Shown one piece after another: positions 16,127-24,217 of a DNA stretch of 27,647 nt. Under the pieces are notes generated by a model. The model was not told the origin of the DNA. It worked only from the letters and a program-made list of their open reading frames with translations, and did not search any database. The first letter of the stretch is position 1. Each line of letters opens with the position of its first letter. The DNA is from a virus. The stretch spans positions 1-27,647 of IMG/VR virus record IMGVR_UViG_3300022926_000091. One strand, written 5' to 3'. Both the position numbers and the translations under genes were made by a program.

Positions 16127-16846
16127 TTATACTTTCAATAAACCAAATGTATTTGGATTGCTATACTTTACAGTAGAACGTACATACTCATATGTGTTAA
16201 TTTGTAGACTACGCATATACTTAATGCCTTGTTCAAACTTTTGTTGAGACAGTTGAGCAGACTGATTGTCACCTCTAAATTGATAGGCATAATACATAGC
16301 CCCATCAGTAATTACATGTTTAAACTCTTGTGGTACTGTAGGTACATCATCATATAATTCTAACTCTACAGGATTACGATAATATTCATATACTAGTTCA
16401 TAAGCTTTATCAGGTGTAGGAAATATAATAAATTCTTGACTAGGTGTTCTACTTACGTATCTTGGTTTACCACGTATACCTGTATCACTATTGTACTCAT
16501 AGTCAGAATACTTGTCAAGATATTCTTGATATGTAATACTTTGCAATTTTGTAGTTGTGATATTTAAGCTACTATTACGTTTGATACGAAAACTATTCAT
16601 GTCAATTGTTTTAGCATCATAAGGATACCCATAACGTGTGACACCTGCAGTTAGTATGTCTTCTTCTTCTACGTGATTCCAAGGCCAACCAAACTCTTCG
16701 TGATTGATGTGACGAATAGCAGAGTTAACTGAGTCTTTAGCTGTATTATAATAACCTGTAGCTGTAGCAAAGTTAGAACTTGTAAGCTCTACTTCATTGA
16801 GCCTACGGTTTACTTCATTTACAAGTCCAAGAAAGTTATATGCCAT
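16127..16846 (-). CDS. Head-tail adaptor / tail tubular protein A-like, 239 aa
   Basis: A 239-residue, aromatic-rich protein starting MAYNFLGLVNEVNRRLNEVEL, a helical opening like those of gp4/gp11-type adaptors. It carries HINHEEFGWPWNHVEEED (near 47-65), a motif common to tail tubular A proteins of marine podoviruses, and FIIFPTPDKAYELVYEYYR in the middle (a beta segment often followed by a helix that packs on the portal). It continues into YAYQFRGDNQSAQ, where adaptors have a helix that inserts between subunits. AGGGA lies 7 nt upstream; the start overlaps the preceding stop (TAATG). Its role is to join the portal to the tail hub. Confidence 0.8.
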   Translation of the reverse strand: MAYNFLGLVNEVNRRLNEVELTSSNFATATGYYNTAKDSVNSAIRHINHEEFGWPWNHVEEEDILTAGVTRYGYPYDAKTIDMNSFRIKRNSSLNITTTKLQSITYQEYLDKYSDYEYNSDTGIRGKPRYVSRTPSQEFIIFPTPDKAYELVYEYYRNPVELELYDDVPTVPQEFKHVITDGAMYYAYQFRGDNQSAQLSQQKFEQGIKYMRSLQINTYEYVRSTVKYSNPNTFGLLKV

Positions 16847-17166
16847 TATTTTTCCCTTACACGTAGGAATACAGTACGTTCAAATATTAATCCGTCAGAA
16901 GTGGTTATTGTGCAATACAGTCTATATTTAATATTATCTGTACCTAAACCCATACGTGCTGTTGCAACACTATCTGTGTTTGTTGCAGATACCAGTTGTA
17001 TTCCATGTACTACTTGACCACTAGGAACTAATTCCGTTTTAACACCATCTGCATTATCAACCGACCACGTAACACTGTTAATAGTTGCAGGTGTAATAAA
17101 ACGTGACCAATCAATGCTGTAATCAGCTAGTTCATCTGGGTCTTTGTTAGGCCACTTTAATGACAT
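16846..17166 (-). CDS. Ig-like connector / tail-associated protein, 106 aa
   Basis: A small all-beta protein. It has the opening KDPDELADYSIDWSRFI, then INSVTWSV with alternating hydrophobics, and ends ITTSDGLIFERTVFLRV, a final beta strand pair. This layout matches short Ig-fold proteins placed next to head-tail adaptor genes in many phages, probably decorating the connector or tail. The start has AGGAA 7 nt upstream and the stop overlaps the adaptor start. Function beyond structure is unknown. Confidence 0.6.
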   Translation of the reverse strand: MSLKWPNKDPDELADYSIDWSRFITPATINSVTWSVDNADGVKTELVPSGQVVHGIQLVSATNTDSVATARMGLGTDNIKYRLYCTITTSDGLIFERTVFLRVREK

Positions 17167-17178
17167 TATATATTCCTA

Positions 17179-18471
17179 TTATGCTGCACGTACATGTGAC
17201 ATGTTTGTATTAGACGAAGCTGCCGCAATGTATATTGTACGTGGTCTACTGTAGTCAGCTTTAATTGACTCATAGTCAAACTGTACTGCGTTAATTGTTT
17301 CATCACCTACAGTAAACGTACCCTGTACACCCACTGGCAATACTACAGCTTGACAATCTGTTGTAACAGTATTTCCTGATACTGTACCTGCTACACCTTT
17401 ACCTGCTAGACTGATGTTAGCATCCGACTCAACTACAACTTCGTCACCATCTACTAGAAGTGAGTCAGTGATAATCTCTAAGCCAAACCCTACAGGTTGG
17501 ATAGTTGGGCCAAATCCTGCATCAACAGTAAGGTAAGCAAGGTTAGCTGCATTTACAATGTCTGTAGAAGCATTTGTACCATCAAAGTGTAGTAATGCTA
17601 ATGTGTCATCATCTACTGCAAAGGCAGAGGTAGGTGGAGTAAAGCCTGTTCCAGTATATTTTGCTACATCAGAAAGTCTTACTTCGTCAATGTAACCATC
17701 AAAATCACCAAAACCATTTTTACCTACAGTAAAAGTACCATTGTCTGGGCGGTTAGCAGTAGAACCTGATTCCTCTAATGTTCCGTTAATGTATAGTCTA
17801 TGAACGTTTCCTTCACGTTCAACCGTAATCATAGTCCAGACATTTGCAGAAACTCTGGTATCAGAAATAAAGAGAGTCGTTGATCCTGCAACAGTACCTT
17901 GGACTTGATCTCCTATTAAATAAACACTTAATAGAGAACTTGTACCAGACTGAAATAGTCCTTTATAACCTGTAACGTTGTCAGGTCTAATCCACATATC
18001 TACTGTGAAATCACCTGAACTTAAATCAATGTTACTATCAGACTCTACATAATCATCTGTTCCATCTAACAGTAATGATGCAGTGCCAAACTTTTGTTGT
18101 GCTGTAGAAAGTTGTGCATCACCCTCTGCTGTAAATGTTGAGAATGAGTTAGAGCTAGTTATATTACCTGTAGCAGATACGCCAGTAATAGTAGGTGTAG
18201 TACCAACGCCTAAGATAAATGTTAGGCCATCATCTGCTGCACCTGTACCTGTTACACCTGTTGGTGCAACTACTGCTTCTGCTGCCGCTGTTGCACTACC
18301 TGCTGCACCGTTAGCTTGTACACCTGTAAGATCAACATTTGTACGTGAGCTAACATTTGGTGTGCCTATAGCACCTGTACCTGCTACACCTGTAAGGCTA
18401 AAGGAAGCATCGGCCTGTTCATAGCTTTCACCAAAGGTAGCTACGGAGAAAGGATTAGTAGAGTAGGCCAT
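17179..18471 (-). CDS. LamG (concanavalin-like) tail adhesin, 430 aa
   Basis: Residues about 119-275 form a LamG/pentraxin-like jellyroll: FGTASLLLDGTDDYVE, DFTVDMWIRPD, WTMITVEREGNVHRLYING, FDGYIDEVRLSDVAKYTGTG, in the canonical order. Such domains bind carbohydrates or proteins, so a cell-surface role is likely. Before it are four [LAI]TGV--[GTN]G[AN] copies (near 26, 47, 69 and 94), about 22-25 residues apart. The C-terminal 120 residues are beta-rich and end in SRPRTIYIAAASSNT. The N-terminal MAYSTNPFSVATFGESYEQA probably attaches to the tail. AAGGAG lies 7 nt upstream. It lies between the 835-aa fibre and the tail-tube genes. Confidence 0.8.
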   Translation of the reverse strand: MAYSTNPFSVATFGESYEQADASFSLTGVAGTGAIGTPNVSSRTNVDLTGVQANGAAGSATAAAEAVVAPTGVTGTGAADDGLTFILGVGTTPTITGVSATGNITSSNSFSTFTAEGDAQLSTAQQKFGTASLLLDGTDDYVESDSNIDLSSGDFTVDMWIRPDNVTGYKGLFQSGTSSLLSVYLIGDQVQGTVAGSTTLFISDTRVSANVWTMITVEREGNVHRLYINGTLEESGSTANRPDNGTFTVGKNGFGDFDGYIDEVRLSDVAKYTGTGFTPPTSAFAVDDDTLALLHFDGTNASTDIVNAANLAYLTVDAGFGPTIQPVGFGLEIITDSLLVDGDEVVVESDANISLAGKGVAGTVSGNTVTTDCQAVVLPVGVQGTFTVGDETINAVQFDYESIKADYSRPRTIYIAAASSNTNMSHVRAA

Positions 18472-18481
18472 AAGTTACTCC

Positions 18482-20989
18482 TTATGCCGCTGCGTCTACG
18501 GATTGAACGCCGTACCAATTGCCACCACCGTCCCTTGTCCAGAACACATAAATGTCAATTTCACCACTTGCTGGTGCATCAGGCGCAGTGCCGCCAGCCC
18601 ATTTAACTGATGTAGGCCAAGTGATTGTGCCGCCGTTGCCTGTTATTTGCAGAATAAATGCAGTAGAATACCCTGATGTTGGGCTTGTAAATGTAAAAGT
18701 GCTGTTGGCATTCATTACACAAGCAAAAGCACCCGCACTATTGACGTTACAAGTAAAGCTACTTCCGACACCTAAGTCATTATAGTCCTCACGGAAACTA
18801 CCATCGTTAGTGAACACACCGTCATAGGTTATTCTTAGCTTTTCTGTGATGTTTCCTTCGCCATTGTTAAAGGCAGTGTCAACATTATCAGTAACCTTAA
18901 AGACCAAAGCAGCAGGGGCATAGGTAAGTGCTGTACGATCAACTGAAATATCAGCCATAACACCAGCTTCAGTTTCATTCCACCAAACTATTCGTTGAGA
19001 TTGTATGCCAGTGGCAGCACTAGGTGCAATGAATTTTAGATCATCGTCTTTTAATATGTGTGTGTGATCGCCAACACTAATATGACCTGTGTCATATATT
19101 GCGTTAGCATTCATATCAATAGCAGTATCAAAGTATGTAAGTGTGCCTCTGACGTAGTTAGTACTACCGTTTGCATAGTTCCAATGTGTATTGGAGCCGT
19201 TTCCATTTATGATTGTTAATTCATTATCAACAGTTAAAGAGCCTGTCATTGTGTCATTGGTATCACTACGCAAGAACTGCGAACTGTCTATGCTATCAAG
19301 TAGCTGAGAGTTTGCTGCCGTACCCGATGTGCTTAACTTACCATCAAGTGCAGACTGCAAGCCATCTACGTTTGATATAACGTGGTTGTGGCTATCATCT
19401 GCAACAGTTGCTGTGATACTTACATTACCACCACCATTAAAGCTAGTGCTTCCTGATACATCACCTGTAAGACTAATTGTACGTGAAGTAGCTAATGCTG
19501 TAGCTGTACTTGCGTTACCACTAAGAGCAGCAGTAATAGTACCTGCACTAAAGTTACCTGATGCATCACGAGCTACAACTTTGGATGCTGTGTTATTAGG
19601 TGTAGCATCTACGCCAATCGTAAGAGCAGCACCTTCGGAACCTGCAGCACCACCTGTAATGTAGTTGCCTGAAGCCACAGACGTTACGTAGTTACCTGTA
19701 GTGTCAGTACCTAGTGCTACAGAATCAGCAGCAATAGTAGTTGCAATAGTTGCGTTACCTGTACCATCTACACCTGTAACGCTACCAGTGACATCACCTG
19801 TCAAGCTGATAGTACGACCTGTTTCCCAAGCTGTTGCAGTAGCTGCATTGCCTGTTGTGTCTTGGTTACCTGTAGTGTTAACACCTGGTAGGTTAATACT
19901 TGCTGTACCATCAAATGATACACCGCCAATGTTACGAGCAGTCTGTAGGGCGGTAGCTGTAGAAGCATTACCTGTGACTGCACCAGTAACGTTACCTGTG
20001 ACATCACCTGTTAGGTCTGCTGTTACAGTGTTAAATGTCACATCAGAGCTTGTTTCTACAGCCTGACCAATATTAATACCAGAGCCATCTACAGTAACAC
20101 CTGTACCTGCATCCGCAGAAAAGACAGTACCTGTTAGTGTAATACCGTTACCTGCACTGTATACAGCAGTAGCTGCAACTTGTGTAAATGTAATATTAGT
20201 TGTACCAAAGGTAATAGTACCTTCAGTGTTCATCACATATAATTCACCTGCACCTGCCGCACCTTCTAGTACGAAGAATGCGTCACCTTTACCAAACGAG
20301 TTAGGGTCAGATGGGGCATAGCTATCTGTGTCTGTAGAACGGGTTAGTACCCAGTTAGTGCTTGCAGAACCTGTGTTAGTTACAGTGTATACACCGTTCT
20401 GTGTAGCATCTGTTTGTTCATAAATAAGTACACGGTCATTTGTGCTTAGTGTAACACCATCAATGACTAGTGCAGCTTGTGTGCTGTTGTTAGTAAGTGT
20501 AGCACCTACACCTGCAGTACCATTATCGTAATCAGCACTTAGGTTACCTTCACGCTCAACACGTACTGGATCGTGGTAGTGCAAACCTGCAGCAGCAATT
20601 GTGTCTACGTACTCTTTTGTCGCAGCTTGTAATGCAGTCTGTGGATCACGATTAAGCTCAAGATCACCATCAGCATTAAAGAATGCAGCTTTACCTGCAG
20701 GTTGTGAAATAAACACTTCAGCTTGTGCAGTAAGGTTAACGGCACTTCCTGAGTTAGAACTTGCTAATACGGTAGTACGAGCTAGGAGTGATGAACCTTC
20801 TGTCCATGTTCCTAGCCCGACTTCCCAGTTATTAGTGCTAGGCTCAAAGATACTGTAGTAAGTAGTATCACCGTCAGACAAAGCAGCAGCAAAAGTCTGG
20901 AAGCCATCTACTGTACCATTCAGGGTAAGCGTACCTGTACCTGTAGTGGTAGTTGTTTGTTTTACTCTGTCTTTAATTACGAGAGCCAT
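18482..20989 (-). CDS. Large tail fibre, 835 aa
   Basis: The N-terminal region (1-140) has VKQTTTTTGTGTLTLNG and ends with PQTALQAATKEYVDTIAAAG, a coiled or hinge segment typical of fibre anchors. Residues 150-320 are beta-rich (DRVLIYEQTDATQNGVYTV). The shaft (about 325-530) carries repeats such as LTGDVTGNVTG and GNASTATALQTAR (327-350, repeated near 491-512 and partly near 380-403). Next comes LDSIDSSQFLRSDTNDTMTG (564-583), a widely recurring fibre motif. The C-terminal domain (about 733-835), with TITWPTSVKW and IYVFWTRDGGGNWYG, is related to the end of the 458-aa fibre. AGGAG lies 9 nt upstream. It probably recognises the host surface. Confidence 0.8.
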   Translation of the reverse strand: MALVIKDRVKQTTTTTGTGTLTLNGTVDGFQTFAAALSDGDTTYYSIFEPSTNNWEVGLGTWTEGSSLLARTTVLASSNSGSAVNLTAQAEVFISQPAGKAAFFNADGDLELNRDPQTALQAATKEYVDTIAAAGLHYHDPVRVEREGNLSADYDNGTAGVGATLTNNSTQAALVIDGVTLSTNDRVLIYEQTDATQNGVYTVTNTGSASTNWVLTRSTDTDSYAPSDPNSFGKGDAFFVLEGAAGAGELYVMNTEGTITFGTTNITFTQVAATAVYSAGNGITLTGTVFSADAGTGVTVDGSGINIGQAVETSSDVTFNTVTADLTGDVTGNVTGAVTGNASTATALQTARNIGGVSFDGTASINLPGVNTTGNQDTTGNAATATAWETGRTISLTGDVTGSVTGVDGTGNATIATTIAADSVALGTDTTGNYVTSVASGNYITGGAAGSEGAALTIGVDATPNNTASKVVARDASGNFSAGTITAALSGNASTATALATSRTISLTGDVSGSTSFNGGGNVSITATVADDSHNHVISNVDGLQSALDGKLSTSGTAANSQLLDSIDSSQFLRSDTNDTMTGSLTVDNELTIINGNGSNTHWNYANGSTNYVRGTLTYFDTAIDMNANAIYDTGHISVGDHTHILKDDDLKFIAPSAATGIQSQRIVWWNETEAGVMADISVDRTALTYAPAALVFKVTDNVDTAFNNGEGNITEKLRITYDGVFTNDGSFREDYNDLGVGSSFTCNVNSAGAFACVMNANSTFTFTSPTSGYSTAFILQITGNGGTITWPTSVKWAGGTAPDAPASGEIDIYVFWTRDGGGNWYGVQSVDAAA

Positions 20990-21003
20990 AGTCTATGCTC
21001 CTA

Positions 21004-21441
21004 TTAAGCGATACGAATGATAGCGTTTGATGCGTCTGCAGTTGGGAACTGGATAGTATAGTCACCGTTTGTAGATGTTTGTGTTCCACCAAAATCAATC
21101 ACTGCGATTGCTTTGTTTGAAGCAGATGCATTGTAAAGAATACAACCGTCTGCAGAAATAGTTGAAGAGGTAAATACCTCATCGTCAATATCAACGATAG
21201 CTGTTGTGCCATCTACTGATATAGTAACGTTGTCTAGTAATTGTCCACCTGCTGAATAACCTGTACCTGTAGCTTCGTCAGAGTTACCTGTTACATCAGA
21301 GTAGTTAGTAGTAGTTGCGTCATATGTGCCTGTAGGAGAGGCTTTAATCAGGGCCAAATAAATATTATGGGTATCCAAATCATGAGTACCACCCAAAAGT
21401 TCTGATTTAAAGCTCGTACACATTGCTGTTGTGATAGCCAT
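21004..21441 (-). CDS. Virion protein, 145 aa, beta-rich, unknown role
   Basis: A 145-residue protein: MAITTAMCTSFKSELLGG, then NIYLALIKASPTGTYDATT, GYSAGGQLLDNVTISVDG and a run of strands ending in YTIQFPTADASNAII. Proteins of this pattern recur after the coat gene in marine phages and are probably structural (head fibre, decoration or neck), although I cannot say which. AAGGA lies about 12 nt upstream. A stem-loop (21472-21497) precedes it, after the 136-aa gene. Confidence 0.6.
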   Translation of the reverse strand: MAITTAMCTSFKSELLGGTHDLDTHNIYLALIKASPTGTYDATTTNYSDVTGNSDEATGTGYSAGGQLLDNVTISVDGTTAIVDIDDEVFTSSTISADGCILYNASASNKAIAVIDFGGTQTSTNGDYTIQFPTADASNAIIRIA

Positions 21442-21471
21442 TTTTTGGAGTCCTTCCGTTAGATAAGCTTA

Positions 21472-21497
21472 GAGGGGCCATTAAATAACAGCCCCTC
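21472..21497 (-). terminator. GC-rich stem-loop without strong U-tract, possible attenuator
   Basis: GAGGGGC (21472-21478) pairs with GCCCCTC (21491-21497) around a 12-nt loop. On the coding (-) strand the stem is followed by TAAGCTTATC, which is not a good U-run, so termination would be partial. It lies just after the stop of the 136-aa gene and may reduce read-through into the tail genes or protect the coat mRNA 3' end. Confidence 0.5.
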
Positions 21498-21509
21498 AGA
21501 GTATTTTAA

Positions 21510-21920
21510 TTATGCAAGTGTGTCACGGTCAACTTCTGCTGCGCCACGAGTTGCCTCGTTAACGTCAACAACAATTGCCCACACTCGTGCAGTAGCTGCT
21601 GCAGGTGACCCAGTAATAGCTGCAACTGCATCAATTGTATCTTCTGATGCAATAACTGCTTGAGTTTGAGTACCATACACAAACGTACCTGCCGCCGCCG
21701 CATCTATAGATGTAGCAGCCATAAAGGTTGTAGTTTCATCATTAATTGCAACGGTATAAGCAGATACATCGTCAATAGCATCAATCAATTCAACACCTGC
21801 TGCAAGAACAAGTGTACCTGCTCCTACAGTTGGTCCTGCAACTCGGCCTGATGCTGTTGGAAGTTCAATTTCCTTCTCAACCATGTATGCTTTTGACAAC
21901 AAAGAAGTAGATTTACCCAT
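21510..21920 (-). CDS. Small capsid-associated protein, 136 aa, possible decoration protein
   Basis: A 136-residue Ala/Thr/Val-rich protein: MGKSTSLLSKAYMVEKEIEL, then PTVGAGTLVLAAGVELIDAI, AYTVAINDETTTFMAATSID and a C-terminus RVWAIVVDVNEATRG. The beta-rich, Cys-free, low-charge composition and position directly after the coat gene suit a decoration or head-stabilising protein; no family was recognised. GGAGG is placed well before the ATG. It presumably shares the coat promoter. Confidence 0.6.
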   Translation of the reverse strand: MGKSTSLLSKAYMVEKEIELPTASGRVAGPTVGAGTLVLAAGVELIDAIDDVSAYTVAINDETTTFMAATSIDAAAAGTFVYGTQTQAVIASEDTIDAVAAITGSPAAATARVWAIVVDVNEATRGAAEVDRDTLA

Positions 21921-21934
21921 TGTTCAATCCTCCC

Positions 21935-23032
21935 TTACGCCAAGTTATATGCTGCAGTAACGATTGCTTCTGGGCGAAGAATCTTGCGACCGTATAGGTG
22001 CATACCACGAACAATATCTGCAAATGAGTCAGGGTCACGATATGTTTCAGTTTTGTTGATCTGCTCTGCAGTTGCAACGGCTGAATCATGACCTGCTACG
22101 ATAACACCAAAGTTAGAAGCGTTTGAGCCACCAACAGTTGATGAACCTGTACCTAGTGAAGGTAGGTTGTTTGAAGTGTAAACACGGAAGCCGTGTAGGT
22201 TTGACACTGACAACCCGTTCTGTAGTCCTGAACCACCGAAGTCGGCGTTCAATAGACGTGAATCTTCGTCTTTCAAGACTTCCATGAATACTGGGTCCAC
22301 AACGATCCAACGACCTTGTGTATCAACATTCTGTTGGTCCATCAAACGAGACATACGTGCAAGAATTTGCAACGGGAATGCGTTACCTGCAGTTGCAGAT
22401 TTCGCAGCAGTAGCACCACCTGCACGAGGCTCAATACCAATTGAACTGTTGGCTGAACCTGCAGTACCTGATGTGTTTGTAAAGTCAGATGCGTCTAGTG
22501 ACATAGAAGCCAATAGTTCCGCACCAACTAGGTTAGCACCATCAGAAGCAGTATCAATAGCCTTTGTGCCGTTTACAGTAGTGTTAACTGTGCTTGCATT
22601 TGCATGAAGCGCAGCTTGTGCAAAACCAGATAGGTATCCAAGAACTTCTTGGTCCATTTGGTCTGCCAAACGATATGCCGCACGATCAGATGCCAAGCTT
22701 TGGAAATTGACGTGACTATGAGCTTCCTCAATGTCGTCCACTTTGAACGCAAAGTAGTTAGCTTTGTCAATGGTCAATGAGAAATCCTCATCATCCAAAT
22801 CTTGTGGTGTGATCTGTGTACCACGATCGTATTGTTTCACGGTGATCTCAGGTTCTTTAATGATTTTAACTGAATCACCCATGTTTGCAATCTCTCCGAA
22901 ATAATCAGAGTTTGTGATTGCTTCAACAACAGATGCCTTGCGGAATGCAAGTTGCACCTGTTTGGAATAGATTACTGGACTAAAATTACCATTGGGTAAA
23001 TTGCCGTAACCCGATGCTGATGGAAATGCCAT
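21935..23032 (-). CDS. Major capsid protein, HK97-fold type, 365 aa
   Basis: Starts MAFPSASGYGNLPNGNFSPV. The N-arm is followed by SKQVQLAFRKASVVEAITN and GEIANMGDSVKIIKEPEITV, a stretch conserved among marine podovirus coat proteins. The spine helix region (about 98-135) contains DDIEEAHSHVNFQSLASDRA. An Ala/Ser/Thr-rich segment (about 135-225) may be an inserted domain. The core continues with GRWIVVDPVFMEVLKDED and the C-terminal RGMHLYGRKILRPEAIVTAA. A length of 365 is typical for HK97-fold coat proteins that use a separate scaffold, which is the previous gene. AAGGAG lies 8 nt before the ATG. Upstream is a 249-nt gap with a promoter and leader, indicating separate, strong expression. Confidence 0.9.
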   Translation of the reverse strand: MAFPSASGYGNLPNGNFSPVIYSKQVQLAFRKASVVEAITNSDYFGEIANMGDSVKIIKEPEITVKQYDRGTQITPQDLDDEDFSLTIDKANYFAFKVDDIEEAHSHVNFQSLASDRAAYRLADQMDQEVLGYLSGFAQAALHANASTVNTTVNGTKAIDTASDGANLVGAELLASMSLDASDFTNTSGTAGSANSSIGIEPRAGGATAAKSATAGNAFPLQILARMSRLMDQQNVDTQGRWIVVDPVFMEVLKDEDSRLLNADFGGSGLQNGLSVSNLHGFRVYTSNNLPSLGTGSSTVGGSNASNFGVIVAGHDSAVATAEQINKTETYRDPDSFADIVRGMHLYGRKILRPEAIVTAAYNLA

Positions 23033-23247
23033 AACATTTTCTCCTTAAAGCATAAACAGATGCTAAACACACAGAGTACTATATAGGAGGCTAATCGTTT
23101 ATGGGTGCGTAGAATATAACACTTGGCCTTTGTGCTACAACTACGGGCCATACGTATTAGGTAAGTCCGTAAGGTCTGTTGTTTGCGTGGGGAATATACG
23201 TCAGTATGGGTGTCCTATTGGGGCCACACTAACATATGATACATATA
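23033..23247 (-). promoter_or_regulatory. Long 5' leader of the coat gene
   Basis: About 210 non-coding nt follow the promoter. Visible elements on the - strand: AAGGAG at 23041-23046 directly after a 5-bp hairpin AGCAT/ATGCT (23049-23064), a TAGCAC/GTGTTA pairing, and an ACGTAT/ATACGT pair about 37 nt apart. Together these could form a structured leader that sets mRNA stability or coat translation. I see no ORF with a ribosome site and no recognised riboswitch. Confidence 0.5.
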
Positions 23248-23268
23248 GTTATATCATAAATAACTATA
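23244..23268 (-). repeat. 9-bp inverted repeat overlapping the coat promoter
   Basis: TATAGTTAT (23244-23252) and ATAACTATA (23260-23268) are exact inverted copies with a 7-nt centre. They cover the -10 and most of the spacer. As the dyad is essentially upstream of the predicted start site, it would act as a DNA operator rather than an RNA hairpin. It is AT-rich, so partial chance is possible. Confidence 0.6.
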
Positions 23269-23275
23269 ATGTCAA
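23248..23275 (-). promoter_or_regulatory. Sigma-70-like promoter for the coat gene
   Basis: On the - strand TTGACA (23275-23270, perfect) and TATAAC (23253-23248, 5 of 6) are separated by 16 nt. The -35 begins 6 nt after the scaffold stop codon. Transcription would start near 23240, giving extra coat mRNA over the read-through from portal and scaffold. The spacer is very AT-rich, as in strong promoters. Confidence 0.7.
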
Positions 23276-23281
23276 TACTTT

Positions 23282-24145
23282 TTACCTAGCTGAACCAGAT
23301 AAATCGTAAATAAAGTTTCCAGTGCGAATAGATTCCATGATCTCATCAGATCGTTTTTCGTATTCTTGTGGAGACATCTTCTGTACCTCAGACTCTTTGA
23401 TAGCCATTCCCGAAGTATCTGACTGAGGTTTGCTACGTTGATTCCGTGTTTCCACAGAACGTGCAGCATCTTTTGATGTGGATTTAGTTTTTTTAATACC
23501 ACGATCAGATTTGTACAGATCAATTGCACGAGCAGCAGAACGTGCGTCATTGTCATTTTCATACAATGCATCTTGTACCCATTTAGGTTGTTCCTCTGCC
23601 CAATCATGAAAGTCATCACTATCACGAATAGTGTCAAAGTCTGGGTGCAAACGCATTAACTCTGCTTCAGCTTTTTCACGTGCTGCAGTCTCACGCATTT
23701 CGTCTACTGCTTTTACACGATCTTCCAAATCTGCAGCTTGTTCTTTTGCCTTTTTAATTGCAATAGTTTCAACAATTGCTGCTACATCTGGATACTTAGT
23801 TGCCCAAGCTTCAATGTCTTCGTCTGACTTAGGTAGTCGGATTTCTTGTTTTGTTGCTTGGTTAAGCTGTTGCTCAAGTGCCTTAATACGATCTTCGTAT
23901 TCTTTTTCTTTTGTTTGCTGATGTCGGCGTAGATCACCATAACGTTTCTTAAAGCTACGTTCTTCAGCATTTGCAGGTTCAGCTTCTTGTGGTTCTTGTT
24001 CCACTGCTTCACCTTTTTGTTCAGCTATTAGCTGTTCAAGTTCTTCTTCTTCTTTTTGGATTCGTTCTTCGTTTGTATATTTACGATTGGCAAAAGCCAC
24101 TTTCTTTTGAGGCTGCATTTCTTCAGCCATAATTGTATCTGACAT
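23282..24145 (-). CDS. Capsid scaffold protein, 287 aa
   Basis: A 287-residue, highly charged and Glu/Lys/Arg-rich protein: an acidic coil (EERIQKEEEELEQLIAEQKG), then SFKKRYGDLRRHQQTKEKEY, which is the common opening of scaffold helices in marine podoviruses, and a long coil through about residue 105. The middle has KYPDVAAIVETIAIKKAKEQ. A basic segment (about 220-245, KKTKSTSKDAARSVETRNQR) precedes the C-terminal helix that would bind coat. It has no signal or membrane segment. Placed immediately before the coat gene, as usual. AAAGGAC sits about 7 nt before the ATG; the 72-nt gap ahead of it contains a short imperfect stem but no clear terminator. Confidence 0.85.
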   Translation of the reverse strand: MSDTIMAEEMQPQKKVAFANRKYTNEERIQKEEEELEQLIAEQKGEAVEQEPQEAEPANAEERSFKKRYGDLRRHQQTKEKEYEDRIKALEQQLNQATKQEIRLPKSDEDIEAWATKYPDVAAIVETIAIKKAKEQAADLEDRVKAVDEMRETAAREKAEAELMRLHPDFDTIRDSDDFHDWAEEQPKWVQDALYENDNDARSAARAIDLYKSDRGIKKTKSTSKDAARSVETRNQRSKPQSDTSGMAIKESEVQKMSPQEYEKRSDEIMESIRTGNFIYDLSGSAR

Positions 24146-24217
24146 TATCTGTCCTTTTTACTAGGGCCACCGTAGCCTGTTGGTAGGGGGATGGGTAGCT
24201 AGTCATATTGGTGGTTA

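Noticed and set aside
19329-20066. Ala/Val/Pro-rich + strand frames opposite the 835-aa fibre
   Set aside because: Shadows caused by the repetitive Thr/Gly codons of the fibre on the other strand; no domain and no start signals.
23101-23135. Second possible promoter in the coat leader (TTGTAG-16-TATATT on the - strand)
   Set aside because: The -35 matches only 3 of 6 positions and AT-rich sequence gives TATATT easily; kept out of the feature list.
23206-23243. Nine-codon upstream ORF at the start of the coat leader (MYHMLVWPQ)
   Set aside because: It begins at or before the predicted transcription start and has no ribosome site.
24146-24217. Imperfect ACTAG...CTAGT stem between the 812-aa gene and scaffold
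   Set aside because: The arms match for only five continuous bases with bulges and there is no convincing U-run, so I did not call a terminator.
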